Origin: Spirochaetaceae bacterium
GTDB lineage: Bacteria > Spirochaetota > Spirochaetia > Treponematales > Rectinemataceae
DNA length: 41,744 nucleotides
Direction: 5' to 3'
Assembly (NCBI GenBank): GCA_026418115.1
Contig: JAOABY010000015.1
Location: 1 to 41,744, forward strand
The translations under genes were made by a program, and so were the position numbers. Shown piece after piece: positions 9,477 to 18,336 of the stretch; position 1 is the first letter of the stretch, and each line of letters opens with the position of its first letter. The notes below the pieces were generated by a model. It was given only the letters and a program-made list of their open reading frames with translations, was not told the origin of the DNA and did not search any database.

Positions 9477-10561
9477 GATCTTTCCGGCGCCGGTTGGTGA
9501 CCCTGAGCTGCGCGCTGGCCTTGAGTCTGAGCCTGCTGACATCATGCAATGCGACCGACGCCCAGGTACGATTCTTCATCGACAGGGCAATCGAAGAAGG
9601 TCTGCTCACCCCCTCGCAGGCACAGTTTGCTGCGCTCGCACTTTCGCAATTCGTCTCTTCAGCGCAGCCTATGAGCGCCGAGGAACGATACCAGATTGGA
9701 AGAGTGGTTGCGGCAGCATTGCTCTCGATCTATCCACCATATGACAATCCGGAAGTATCTCTCTATCTTAACAGGCTGGCGCAGGGTATTGCGCTGTTCA
9801 CGGGAGACCGCCGATTCGCTGGAGGTGTTCGCGTACAGGCTCTTGATAGTCTTGAAGAGCATGCATTTTCAACTCCTGGCGGACACATCCTCATTACGCG
9901 GGGGCTTCTGCGAAGGCTTGCTTCGGAGGACGAGCTTGCAGCCCTTCTCGCACACGAAATTGCACATGTCGTGCTGGGACATGGCATCGAGACACTCATG
10001 AATGCCCGGATGAGTGAGCTGGTGACCCGCTATGCCAGTCTTTCCGCCGCAGTCGCAGCCAATCCCGAAAGTGAAGCGGCAATCAGGCTGTTTTCGGCTC
10101 TGGTGGCGGATATTACGACTTTCTACGCGATGCAAGGCTACTCTCAGGTCATGGAATTCGAGGCTGATGAGCTGGCAATCGTGATCCTGCGGAGGGCAGG
10201 CTATTCGCCATCAGCTCTTCTGGCATTGATTCAGAGGCTCAATCCTTCTGTATCCGGCAGCGCTGCCGATGCTGCAAACTATTCCATGCTGCATCCTCTG
10301 CCTGATCAGAGAATAGCGAGAATCGCCGGCATTCTGGCAGTGCCCAGACAAGGAGAAACGCCGGGAGATCGCCTGCCCCGTCTTCTGCTTGAAGATCGCG
10401 CATCGAAGGACGGAAGCGGCAATATTCGCAATATCGGGATGGACTGGGAGAGCGTGAGAGAAGACCTTCTTGAGGGGCTTCCAGCCATACCGACCGAGAG
10501 GTTGACACAGCTTGCAGCAAGGCGACAGGAACGCTTCGAAGCGATGAGGAGCCTATGGTAG
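9473..10561 (+). CDS. M48-family metalloprotease, lipoprotein
   Basis: 362 residues from the ATG at 9473. A signal peptide ends in the lipobox LTSC, so Cys25 is the likely lipidated residue. The zinc motif HEIAHVVLGH gives His161, Glu162 and His165, and the third ligand is the glutamate of MEFEADELA about 70 residues later. HPLPDQRIARI near residue 280 is typical of the BepA/YfgC-like M48 group that degrades or chaperones envelope proteins. It overlaps the SH3 gene by four bases and the cyclase gene by seven, so the three are made together. I infer envelope quality control outside the cytoplasmic membrane. Confidence 0.87.
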   Translation: MRSFRRRLVTLSCALALSLSLLTSCNATDAQVRFFIDRAIEEGLLTPSQAQFAALALSQFVSSAQPMSAEERYQIGRVVAAALLSIYPPYDNPEVSLYLNRLAQGIALFTGDRRFAGGVRVQALDSLEEHAFSTPGGHILITRGLLRRLASEDELAALLAHEIAHVVLGHGIETLMNARMSELVTRYASLSAAVAANPESEAAIRLFSALVADITTFYAMQGYSQVMEFEADELAIVILRRAGYSPSALLALIQRLNPSVSGSAADAANYSMLHPLPDQRIARIAGILAVPRQGETPGDRLPRLLLEDRASKDGSGNIRNIGMDWESVREDLLEGLPAIPTERLTQLAARRQERFEAMRSLW

Positions 10562-12594
10562 GCACAAGGACTACATCATGGAAGGTGCATGTTCTCTCGG
10601 TGCTTGCGGGCGTATTGGCTGCCTTGCTGGTAGTGCTGACCGGCGCGGGAACAAGACTCTCCTTTGCCCTGTATGACGCGGCAATGCGGAGACTTGCCGC
10701 GGCAACCTCTGTAAATGCAGAGGCTGGAAGGATCGCACAAGGGCTGGATGATCCAGCATCCCTAGTGCTCGTGGAGATTGATCAGCAAAGCCTGGAGTGG
10801 GTGCAGCATGAACTGGCGCTTGGCTGGCCATGGCCGCGGGAACTGTACGGTGTGATGGCCCGATTTTTCAGATTCGCCAGGGTGCAGACTTTTGACATTC
10901 TGTTTTCCGAAACCTCGGTGTATGGTCCAGATGATGATGCACGCTGCGCTGCAGCAATGGAGGAGGCAGGCAATGTGGTGGTAGCGCGCACCCTTGCTGC
11001 TCCTTCCAGGATTGCGGCACCGCATATAGCGTCGGGGCATGTTCAGGCAGTCCTTGATCAGGATGGCATGGCGAGGCGCTATATGCTCTGGATTGCACGG
11101 GATGGAGAACGTCTGCCTTCTCTGGGGCTGGCAAGCCTTCAGAAAGCCGGCTGGACCATACCCGAATCCCTGGCCTCAAAGCAGCACGTCAGGCTCCGTT
11201 TTGATGAAGATGTCAGATTCAGAAAGCTGTCGGCAGCCGAGGTGCTGCATGCCGCAATGCATCCTGCAACGTCCTCTCTCACACCGGAGGGATTCAGAAA
11301 TGCCATTGTGGTTGCAGGTTTGACTGCACCCGGCCTTCTCGACCGACAGGCTGTGCCCGTCTCAGCTGCCTATCCAGGTATGCGGATCCATGCGACCTTT
11401 ATCGGCAACGCGATGCGTGGGACGTTCATTGAAGAAGCCCCGTGGCCTGCTCGTGGTTTGGTTGTGATCATGCTGGCAGTCGCAGGTGCGGCACTCGCCA
11501 TGGCGCTCGCTCTGGGGCTCGAGCAATCGGTACGTCGCCATGCACTGGCCAGACAGAGGCAGGTTTCGCAAGGAGCGCAGGCTGCAGCCACAGTCGGCTC
11601 AGGCGCGAATTCCCAAGGGGATGCTGCTCTTGCGCATGCAGAACTGCACAGGGGTCGTGCACAAACACCGGCAACCGCACCATTGCTGGCTGCAGGCATG
11701 GCAATCAGTATCGTAGCCGCCGCCGCAGCCACCAGTGAACTTCTGTTCAGAAACGGCATCTTCCTTGATATTGTGCCGGGAGCCTTCGCTGCACTGGTCT
11801 CGTTTCTTGTGATGATCGTGCTCTCAGTGCGTCGTGAACAGGCGCGCAAGGCATTTCTGGAAAAGGCGTTCGGTCTCTACCTTGCTCCGGAAGTCATCAG
11901 CGAGATGGCTGCAAGCGACCAAGCACTGGAGCTTGGTGGTACACGCAGAGTTATCACGGTGCTGTTCAGCGATCTCCAGGGATTCACCAGTATTGCCGAG
12001 ACCTTGCCGCCCGAGCGCCTGACGGCCTTCATGAATCGCTACCTGGGGCTCATCAGTGAAGAGATCCTGGCTCGCCGCGGTACGCTGGACAAGTATGTAG
12101 GCGATGCGGTCATGGCATTCTGGAATGCACCCCTCGCTGAGCCCAGGCATCCCTTGCTCGCCATTCTGGCGGCTGCTGCAATCCAGGAACGTCTGGCCAG
12201 AGAAGCGCAGTCATTCTTGCAGGAATTCGGCGTGCAGCCCGTTACCCGCATCGGTATTGCGACCGGAGAGGCAGTGGTAGGCAACCTCGGTTCTCGATCG
12301 CGATTCGCCTACACGGCAATCGGCGACTGTGTGAATGTTGCCAGCAGGCTCGAGGCTGCCAACAAGCTGCTTGGTACACAGGTCCTGGTGGCAGATGCAA
12401 CCGTTGAGCATGCAGGTGCAGCTCCTGATGGTCAGCTTACGATTGATGATGGATCCCGCCAATGGACGTTGCGTGCTCTGGGGTTGGGACTTCTGGAAGG
12501 GAAACAGATCCCTGTCAGGGTCTGGAGTTTTCATGGCGAGGAATGGAGCGGGGGCTGTACACCATGGGAAGGGGTCACCAGCCTCTCAAAATAG
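10555..12594 (+). CDS. CHASE2-domain class III adenylate cyclase
   Basis: 679 residues. One N-terminal membrane helix (about 12-32) precedes an extracytoplasmic CHASE2 sensor domain (about 45-295, with VLVEIDQQSLEW and GWPWPRELY). Further membrane helices lie at about 300-320, 375-395 and 400-425, and the class III cyclase domain is at about 465-640. Metal-binding Asp473 (LFSDLQGF) and Asp517 (GDAVMAFW), Lys513 in DKYVGD and the IGDCVNVASRLE segment are all present, so it should be active and specific for ATP. A hydrophilic Ala/Gln/Gly-rich loop of about 45 residues sits between the second and third helices. The ATG has GAGGAG upstream. The CHASE2 ligand is unknown. The gene's 3' end overlaps the convergent ecfT by nine bases. 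Confidence 0.9.
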   Translation: MVGTRTTSWKVHVLSVLAGVLAALLVVLTGAGTRLSFALYDAAMRRLAAATSVNAEAGRIAQGLDDPASLVLVEIDQQSLEWVQHELALGWPWPRELYGVMARFFRFARVQTFDILFSETSVYGPDDDARCAAAMEEAGNVVVARTLAAPSRIAAPHIASGHVQAVLDQDGMARRYMLWIARDGERLPSLGLASLQKAGWTIPESLASKQHVRLRFDEDVRFRKLSAAEVLHAAMHPATSSLTPEGFRNAIVVAGLTAPGLLDRQAVPVSAAYPGMRIHATFIGNAMRGTFIEEAPWPARGLVVIMLAVAGAALAMALALGLEQSVRRHALARQRQVSQGAQAAATVGSGANSQGDAALAHAELHRGRAQTPATAPLLAAGMAISIVAAAAATSELLFRNGIFLDIVPGAFAALVSFLVMIVLSVRREQARKAFLEKAFGLYLAPEVISEMAASDQALELGGTRRVITVLFSDLQGFTSIAETLPPERLTAFMNRYLGLISEEILARRGTLDKYVGDAVMAFWNAPLAEPRHPLLAILAAAAIQERLAREAQSFLQEFGVQPVTRIGIATGEAVVGNLGSRSRFAYTAIGDCVNVASRLEAANKLLGTQVLVADATVEHAGAAPDGQLTIDDGSRQWTLRALGLGLLEGKQIPVRVWSFHGEEWSGGCTPWEGVTSLSK

Positions 12595-13437
12595 GAGAAG
12601 CAGGAGGAGGGGGACAGCCATCACTGCCCAATCTGCCGCATTGAATGGGCGAAGGCGCAAGGCTCTGTCAGGGTTGTAGCCACGTACCTCCATCGCCAAG
12701 GAAGTACGATACGCCTGGCGCATGCCGGCAAACACAAGCTGTTGCAGCATGCCGAGGGAACGCAGTACATTCCTGCGACGCAAGCGTATGCCTCTTATCT
12801 CGCCAGCCTCGTCGATGCGCGTGTACAGATCGAAGATCCTTGGCAGAAAGAGAAGGGTCAGAGTGATAAATATGCCTGGATCATCAGCTATATCGGCATG
12901 GGGCGCAGAGCCATCCGTATCAACCTCGATTGCATCACCTGTTCCACCAGGTGAGGTCACCGAACCTCTGGCTGAGGCAATCACGTTGCCGGTGCGCCTG
13001 CTCGGTCGGATTCTGATGAGAGCCTTTCTCAGCAGCCGCCAGCCTGCCGTGATCCAGTCTCCTATCTCGGCGATTCGTGTCGTCGCATAGAACGCGCGGG
13101 AGAAGAGAAACACTGCCACAAGTCTGAGAGCATAGTATGCCGATGGACCCAGTGTGGCAGGATCGAACAGCCTTCCGTCGCCAGGCAGCACACCTCGAAC
13201 GATGGCCGCAAAAAGGCTCAGCCACAGCACAAAGCCTATCGAAGCGCCTCCATGTAACGGCAAACCCCATTGCAGCACTGTTGCTGCCAACGCCAGCGCG
13301 AGCAGTAGTGTCACCCCGGACTTCATGACCAGCGAAGTAATCGCAAGCAGAAATATCAGTTTTGCAACCGGATGCAATCTGGCAAGAGGGCTCGCGCCCG
13401 GCTCGAAGGCAAAGGGATTCAGCCTCTGACGAGCCAT
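12586..13437 (-). CDS. ecfT: Energy-coupling factor transporter transmembrane subunit EcfT
   Basis: 283 residues with N-terminal membrane helices (about 25-120) and a cytoplasmic coupling region. The two short Arg-Gly coupling motifs that dock on the ATPase are visible: IRG near residue 215 and EVRGYN near 250. EcfT links the ATPase to the substrate-binding S component, here BioY, for biotin import. Residues about 145-186 (SRRTGNVIAS through ADIADD) are polar and absent from usual EcfT proteins, making an insertion before the coupling helices. The ATG at 13437 overlaps the end of ecfA, with GAGGA upstream. It is the last gene of the bioY-ecfA-ecfT unit and overlaps the cyclase gene tail to tail. 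Confidence 0.8.
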   Translation of the reverse strand: MARQRLNPFAFEPGASPLARLHPVAKLIFLLAITSLVMKSGVTLLLALALAATVLQWGLPLHGGASIGFVLWLSLFAAIVRGVLPGDGRLFDPATLGPSAYYALRLVAVFLFSRAFYATTRIAEIGDWITAGWRLLRKALIRIRPSRRTGNVIASARGSVTSPGGTGDAIEVDTDGSAPHADIADDPGIFITLTLLFLPRIFDLYTRIDEAGEIRGIRLRRRNVLRSLGMLQQLVFAGMRQAYRTSLAMEVRGYNPDRALRLRPFNAADWAVMAVPLLLLLLF

Positions 13438-14165
13438 GGGAAATGGTCCTCATAGGGGCATGCAAGCCCGCACCGATCGAAAATATCGAGTGAAGCACTG
13501 AAGGGTGCATCGTCGAACACAAGATTGCCGGCGTCGAGCACGATCATCCGGCTGGCCAGTCTGAACATTTTTTCGATTTCATGGGTGAGGACGATGATCG
13601 TTTTTCCTTCGGATCTGAGCCGTGTGAGCACCTCAAGCACATCCCGTACCGAAGGGAGATCCAGATTGGCAAAAGGCTCATCCAGGATGATGCAGGAAGG
13701 GCTCATTGCCAGCACGCCTGCGAGCGCGAGCCTGCGGCGCTCGCCTCCCGAAAGAGTATGAGGACGGCGGGATGCAAATCCTGCAAGATTTGCTTCTTCA
13801 AGCGCTCTCTCAACCAGGGCATCAAGTTCCTTGCCAGTCATGCCCAGGTTGGCAGGGCCAAAGGCAACATCCTCAGCTACGGTCTGGCCGAAAATCTGCG
13901 ATTCTGTATCCTGGAATACGTAGCCTACTTCCCGCCGTACACGCGGGATAGAGGTGTGGAGCGGCACACCCCTGAAATACACCATACCTGATGTGGGTCG
14001 TGACAGACCTACAAAATGCCGCATGAGCAGTGACTTGCCTGCTCCATTTCTGCCTGCTACCAGAATGCATTCGCCATCGCTGATGCTCAGAGATAGAGCG
14101 TCCAGGCCTTTTCTGCCATCAGGGAAGACATGGCAGAGATTTTCGGCTCTGAACAGCTCAGGCAT
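13419..14165 (-). CDS. ecfA: Energy-coupling factor transporter ATPase EcfA
   Basis: 248 residues, a single ABC ATPase of the CbiO/EcfA type. Walker A is AGRNGAGKS, the Q-loop lies in YVFQDTESQIFGQTVAEDVAFGP (the QIFG variant is typical of EcfA), the signature is LSGGE, Walker B is IILDEPFANLD, and the switch histidine is in LTHE. It powers the ECF biotin transporter at the inner face of the membrane. The ATG at 14163-14165 overlaps the bioY stop by eight bases; a TTG at 14183 would add six residues. With only one ATPase gene beside bioY and ecfT, this resembles a dedicated BioMNY system in which the ATPase acts as a homodimer. Confidence 0.88.
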   Translation of the reverse strand: MPELFRAENLCHVFPDGRKGLDALSLSISDGECILVAGRNGAGKSLLMRHFVGLSRPTSGMVYFRGVPLHTSIPRVRREVGYVFQDTESQIFGQTVAEDVAFGPANLGMTGKELDALVERALEEANLAGFASRRPHTLSGGERRRLALAGVLAMSPSCIILDEPFANLDLPSVRDVLEVLTRLRSEGKTIIVLTHEIEKMFRLASRMIVLDAGNLVFDDAPFSASLDIFDRCGLACPYEDHFPWLVRG

Positions 14166-14712
14166 GATGGTCCGGCGAGTCAAGCATCTGAAGGCCCTTT
14201 ACCAGGGCAGGGGTGAGTGCGGATGCGATGGCAATCTTGATCGCATCGCCCAGAAGGAAGGGGAAGAAGCCTGCTGCCAGCGCTTTTGCCCAGGTTGCAT
14301 TGAGTACCATCCTGAGCCTGACAACACCGAAGAGATAGACAATCAACATAGCTGCGAGGCCGGCAAGAGCATTCCAGTACCATGCTCGCTTTCCGAAGCG
14401 GGCGATGAGCCCGGCAGCAATGACGGCAGGGATATAGCCTATCAGATACCCACCTGTAGGACCCGCGAATTTGGCGAGTCCCCCGGTACCTCCCGAAAAT
14501 ACCGGCAGTCCTGCCGCTCCCAGAAGAAGGTACAACGCGACCGAAACAAGTCCCCAACGTGGGCCGAGCACCATTCCGGCAAGGAGGATGAACATGTTCT
14601 GCAGAACGATAGGCACGGGAGTGCCAGGGATGGGAACCGCGATATATGCTCCTACCGAAATCAATGCCGCGAAAAGGCATGCCATGATTGCTCTGGTTAT
14701 CTTGCTGTCCAT
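14158..14712 (-). CDS. bioY: Biotin ECF transporter substrate-binding component BioY
   Basis: 184 residues with six membrane segments. Family features seen are VPIPGTPVPIVLQNMFILLAG near the N-terminus, LGPRWGLVSVALYLLLGAAGLPVF, and GPTGGYLIGYIPAVIAAG, the biotin-binding loop of BioY proteins. It captures biotin and delivers it into the cell with EcfA and EcfT encoded just downstream. The ATG at 14710-14712 has GGAAGG seven bases upstream; an in-frame TTG at 14730 is less likely. The gene starts the operon. About 100 bases upstream are AT-rich and hold a plausible promoter near 14770. Confidence 0.92.
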   Translation of the reverse strand: MDSKITRAIMACLFAALISVGAYIAVPIPGTPVPIVLQNMFILLAGMVLGPRWGLVSVALYLLLGAAGLPVFSGGTGGLAKFAGPTGGYLIGYIPAVIAAGLIARFGKRAWYWNALAGLAAMLIVYLFGVVRLRMVLNATWAKALAAGFFPFLLGDAIKIAIASALTPALVKGLQMLDSPDHHA

Positions 14713-14810
14713 GCGATACCTTCCTTTCAAGGGCGCACAATGCCAGAATTCGGGAAGTTGGTCAAGTCAGATATACACGTGTAAAGATTGCAGAAACCTT
14801 GCTATTAAGA

Positions 14811-14850
14811 TAAAAAGCCACGGACGGCATTGACCTCCGCCCGTGGCCTT
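14811..14850 (-). terminator. Intrinsic terminator after the AOR gene
   Basis: On the minus strand GCCACGG pairs with CCGTGGC (plus-strand positions 14841-14847 and 14817-14823) and TTTTTA follows. It begins 20 bases after the AOR stop codon and separates that operon from bioY. Confidence 0.78.
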
Positions 14851-14869
14851 CAGCAGCAGCGTCCGTACG

Positions 14870-17035
14870 TCAGATGCGGCCGGCGATGCGTGCTTCTGCA
14901 GTCTCGATTGCCTCCGGTACATCCATGCCAATCTTCCGCAGATGCTCCGGCGTGGGGCAGCCATCCATGGTCCAGCCGCGCCGGGCAAAGACGGCATCGA
15001 CCAGCGATTCGTACTGCTTCATGCGGTATTCGCGGATGACTTTGAGTTTTTCCTCTACCGTCATGGTTGATGGATCAAGGCCGATCTTTTCGCGAATCTG
15101 CTTGTCGTAGCGCTCCTGTCGGGCAAAGTATTCATCGGGGAGCACAGGGCCGACAGCACGATATGGTGGATAGTCGTCCTTGCGGTGCCCGTACCCGCGC
15201 CTGATATTGAACAGACGCTGGAAATTGTACACGCGCTCGGATTGCAGGATGAGACCTTCCGGTGTCAGCGGCTCGCCCGTAATGGCGGTGTACAGGTCGC
15301 AGTAGTTCTGCACATGCTCAGGAACCTTGTTCGGCTCGGCATACTTGTGGTTGTCTGCAGGTTCGATGTCGTTCCATGGCAGCTTGCACAGACCCTGGAG
15401 ACCGAACCAGGTGCGGAACATGGGGAAGTAGTGCAGCGCTTCGGCCTTCTTTTCGAAGGTCGGCAGGTGGTTGTTCACCATGTCCATGAAAATGAGCCAT
15501 GCTTCGTCATGCTGGGGGCCTTTGTTCGTCAGGTAGTAGCCGCCTTGCTGAGCAAGCGATTCCTTGGAGATGTACTGGGACTGCTCGAGGCCCTTGCCAT
15601 GCAGCGCGATATCCTTCATCAGCTGGGGATCCGCGCCAAGCTCGCTGACGAAATACTGGGAGAGGAATTTGACGCCCTTGCCAGCAAGCACGCCGAACGG
15701 CTTGCGCTCGACCATGTCATGGAGAATCTGCGCGGCGCCTTTCCAGTTGCCCCAGCTGAGGTCAATGCCCCCTGTGAATTCCGCATTGATGATACCGAGT
15801 TCCCAGCACTCCATGAGGAAGGAGGTGGTGGTGCCGAAGCTGATGGTGTCGATGCCGTAGGTATCGCAGTAGAAATTCAGCTCGAGGATACCATGGGGGT
15901 CATAGACATAGAGGTTTGATCCAACGCCTGCAGCTGTCTCGTATTCGGGGCCATCGACGCAGACTTTCTGGCCTTTGTAGGGACCGGTCTGGAGCTCGAA
16001 ATGATCGACCGCATGGGCGCATGCCAGTGTACAGCCATACCAGCAGCCATCGGGGAGATGCTGGCTGAGCAGTTTTTCCCACACCCAGCTCGCTATTTCC
16101 GGACCCTTGGGATCCTGGCCATAGCGATGGTTCTTGGTGGGAAGGAGGTCGTAATCATTCATGACCTCCATGAGGTGTGCAGTACCCTGGCGGCGCATCT
16201 TGCACTGGCGGTCATCATTGACCACTATCTCGCGATGCAGCTTGAGGCCGATGCGCTGGACTTCTGCAGGATTGGCGGCGCCGTTTGAGTCCTGATGCAC
16301 GCCGGCGTACCGAACGACCAGCGCCTTGAGCTTCTTGTCTCTGAAGACATGGCCAATGCCGCCTCTGCCTGCCTGCTTGACGCGAACGCCCTGGCGACGC
16401 TTGTCGTACAGCGAGAAGTTGAGCAGACCAAGCGGGCTCACTTCCGCGCCACGGCCCGAACTCACCACGGATACGTTCTGCAGATCCTTTTCATCGTGTG
16501 CGAAGGCATGGGTAAGCAGTTCTGCGAGTACGTGCGTGTCGGTGGGGAGATCGGCAGGGGCTTCCAGCAACTGGATGGTACCTTCATTACCGTCGATGAA
16601 GACAATGGTTTCCTTCTCCGCCTTTCCCTGGAGTTCGAGAGCATCAAAGCCGGAGAATTTCAGGAAGGGACCGAAGAAGCCTCCGACATTGGAGTCGATG
16701 GGGATATCGGTGAGTGGCGAGATCGAGACGACCAGGCTCTTGCCCGATCCGGGATAGTTCGTATTGCCGCAGATGGGGCCCATGGCAATGACGATTTCGT
16801 TCTCGGGGTCATTCCATTTGGTGGTTGGTCTGGTTCCATCCCAGAGAAGCTTGAGGCCAAAACCCTTGCCACCGACAAATTTGGCCTTCATGGTCTCGGA
16901 GACGGGTTTTTCGGCAATAGTGCGCGTCCCGACGTTGACGTACAGGGTACGCATGTTGTAGCCCCGTTTCACAGGCCTGAGTTCGTAGTGCTGTTCCGCG
17001 AGGACATTGAAGTCTTTTCGGGTGTAGGTGCTCAT
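14870..17035 (-). CDS. aor: Aldehyde:ferredoxin oxidoreductase (tungsten/molybdopterin enzyme)
   Basis: 721 residues. The N-terminal domain has GGKGFGLKLLWD and SGRGAEVSPLGLLNFSLY, and RGGIGHVFRDKKLKALVV is the pterin/cluster-binding region. The [4Fe-4S] ligands are Cys331, Cys335 and Cys339 in CWYGCTLAC plus Cys550 in GLCKLPWND. The family oxidises aldehydes to acids with ferredoxin as acceptor, or reduces acids in the reverse direction, using a tungsto-bis-pterin cofactor. It is longer than the archaeal enzymes (about 605), with a 27-residue N-terminal extension and a C-terminal tail from about residue 620. The ATG has AAGGAG seven bases upstream, three bases after the ferredoxin stop. The ferredoxin is its likely redox partner. 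Confidence 0.93.
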   Translation of the reverse strand: MSTYTRKDFNVLAEQHYELRPVKRGYNMRTLYVNVGTRTIAEKPVSETMKAKFVGGKGFGLKLLWDGTRPTTKWNDPENEIVIAMGPICGNTNYPGSGKSLVVSISPLTDIPIDSNVGGFFGPFLKFSGFDALELQGKAEKETIVFIDGNEGTIQLLEAPADLPTDTHVLAELLTHAFAHDEKDLQNVSVVSSGRGAEVSPLGLLNFSLYDKRRQGVRVKQAGRGGIGHVFRDKKLKALVVRYAGVHQDSNGAANPAEVQRIGLKLHREIVVNDDRQCKMRRQGTAHLMEVMNDYDLLPTKNHRYGQDPKGPEIASWVWEKLLSQHLPDGCWYGCTLACAHAVDHFELQTGPYKGQKVCVDGPEYETAAGVGSNLYVYDPHGILELNFYCDTYGIDTISFGTTTSFLMECWELGIINAEFTGGIDLSWGNWKGAAQILHDMVERKPFGVLAGKGVKFLSQYFVSELGADPQLMKDIALHGKGLEQSQYISKESLAQQGGYYLTNKGPQHDEAWLIFMDMVNNHLPTFEKKAEALHYFPMFRTWFGLQGLCKLPWNDIEPADNHKYAEPNKVPEHVQNYCDLYTAITGEPLTPEGLILQSERVYNFQRLFNIRRGYGHRKDDYPPYRAVGPVLPDEYFARQERYDKQIREKIGLDPSTMTVEEKLKVIREYRMKQYESLVDAVFARRGWTMDGCPTPEHLRKIGMDVPEAIETAEARIAGRI

Positions 17036-17038
17036 GGT

Positions 17039-17494
17039 TTACTCCTTGGGCTGTGCTACGGCCGCAATGACTTCGGCCCAGGCGCGGGATTCCGCTGTCT
17101 CTTCTTTTTCGGCGATGCTGAGCGCATCCTTCGGGCACTCCTTGGCGCAGGCGCCACAGGCGATGCACTTGAAAGGATAGCGGTGACCGGGGAAGAACCG
17201 CATGGCACCAATGGGACATACAGCAACACAAGCCAGGCAGCCGACGCAGAGATTCTTGTTGATCATGACTACGCCGGTTTTTGCTACGGTGATTGCCTGA
17301 GTGGGGCATTCCTGTACGCACTTGCGGCATTCCTGGTCACAGGCGACCAGATGGAACTCGCCTCGGCCCTTGTCCTGTACCTGGATTGCGGATTTTGCCG
17401 GATTGTCTTCCTTGAAGTAAAGCGTGGAACACACCGCGGTGCAGGTCATGCAGCCGACGCATTTCGAATCGTCGGTCTTGAGATATTTGATCAC
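17039..17494 (-). CDS. Polyferredoxin with four [4Fe-4S] clusters, AOR partner
   Basis: 151 residues from the GTG at 17492-17494, chosen because AAGGAGG lies nine bases upstream and the encoded protein begins just before the first cluster. Four cysteine sets are visible in order: CVGCMTCTAVC, CDQECRKCVQEC (a variant with three residues in the first gap), CVGCLACVAVC and CIACGACAKEC. It is an electron-transfer protein of the HycB/AorA-like type that would carry electrons between AOR and other carriers in the cytoplasm. It is the first gene of the two-gene operon, three bases before AOR. A longer frame reaching 17662 would cross the promoter and is not supported. Confidence 0.9.
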   Translation of the reverse strand: MIKYLKTDDSKCVGCMTCTAVCSTLYFKEDNPAKSAIQVQDKGRGEFHLVACDQECRKCVQECPTQAITVAKTGVVMINKNLCVGCLACVAVCPIGAMRFFPGHRYPFKCIACGACAKECPKDALSIAEKEETAESRAWAEVIAAVAQPKE

Positions 17495-17593
17495 GGCCTC
17501 GTACCTCCTTCGTGTTCGGACTCTTTTCCCGCGCATGTGCCGGAAGGCGCCTGCGAGGATCGAACTGCTGAAGCTATCGGATGTATCCGCAGT

Positions 17594-17622
17594 AGTATAC
17601 ACGTGAATTTTGTAGCCGGCAA
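17594..17622 (-). promoter_or_regulatory. Sigma-70-type promoter of the ferredoxin-AOR operon
   Basis: On the minus strand TTGCCG (17622-17617) and TATACT (17599-17594) are separated by exactly 17 bases, with TG just before the -10. Transcription would start near 17587, about 90 bases before the GTG. The palindrome CACGTG lies within the spacer next to the -10 element. Confidence 0.65.
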
Positions 17623-17725
17623 CGAAAAAAAGTGTGCCAGGGTGGCTGGATCCAAAGGACATGCTTCACCTGTCAGAGGCGGCTGTTGCTTCGGGTTGCC
17701 ACCCATGCCGTCCTCAAGGTATGTT

Positions 17726-18322
17726 ATGCATATGACAAGAGAGAGCATACGCCAGAGGCTGGCAGAAGCTCGTGTCGGCATCGCCGGTCTCGGCGGGCTC
17801 GGATCCAATTGCGCTGCAGCCCTGGTCCGCGCAGGCGTCGGTTCACTGGTCCTGGTCGACTTCGATATCGTTACCGAAAGCAATCTGGACAGGCAGTTCT
17901 ATTTTCATGATCAGATAGGGCAACCCAAGGCTCATGCTCTTGTGGAGAATCTGAAGCGCATTGATCCAACAGTGCATCTCGAATCCTATGTGCTCGAGCT
18001 CGATCCTGCGACCGTGCTGGCTCTCTACCATGACTGTGACGTAATTGTCGAAGCGTTTGATCTCGCCGAGGCGAAAGAAATGATTATCGAGACTGTATTG
18101 ACCCGAATGCCTGAAAAGTGGCTTGTTGCAGCCTCGGGAATTGCTGGCTACGGTCGTTTCGAAGCCCTCCACGTCATGAAAAGCGGGCAGCTCGTGCTGT
18201 GCGGAGATGAAGAGAGCGAGGTCGGTCCGGAAGCTCCCCCGCTCGCTCCCAGGGTGGGTATTGTTGCAGCAATGGAAGCCGATGCCGTGCTTGAAATCTT
18301 ACTCTCGGACAACAGATCGTGA
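17726..18322 (+). CDS. thiF: ThiF/MoeB-like sulfur-carrier adenylyltransferase
   Basis: 198 residues, the short ThiF type without a C-terminal rhodanese. The nucleotide-binding GLGGLGSNCAAALVRAGVG leads to LVDFDIVTESNLDRQ, in which the Asp, Asn and Arg that bind ATP in E1-like enzymes are conserved. The zinc-binding CxxC pairs of MoeB are not seen. The family adenylates the C-terminal glycine of ThiS- or MoaD-type carriers so that sulfur can be loaded. The start is ATG 17726 with AAGG six bases upstream; ATG 17732 is possible. Two such carriers follow directly. With no thiG or thiH here and AOR next door, I infer a role in tungsto/molybdopterin rather than thiamine synthesis, but both are possible. 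Confidence 0.82.
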   Translation: MHMTRESIRQRLAEARVGIAGLGGLGSNCAAALVRAGVGSLVLVDFDIVTESNLDRQFYFHDQIGQPKAHALVENLKRIDPTVHLESYVLELDPATVLALYHDCDVIVEAFDLAEAKEMIIETVLTRMPEKWLVAASGIAGYGRFEALHVMKSGQLVLCGDEESEVGPEAPPLAPRVGIVAAMEADAVLEILLSDNRS

Positions 18323-18336
18323 TGCCGGAGGACATC

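Noticed and set aside
16295-18322. A 675-residue plus-strand frame running into the ThiF gene
   Set aside because: Most of it is antisense to AOR and the ferredoxin, both with unmistakable motifs. Only the part from 17726 is real.
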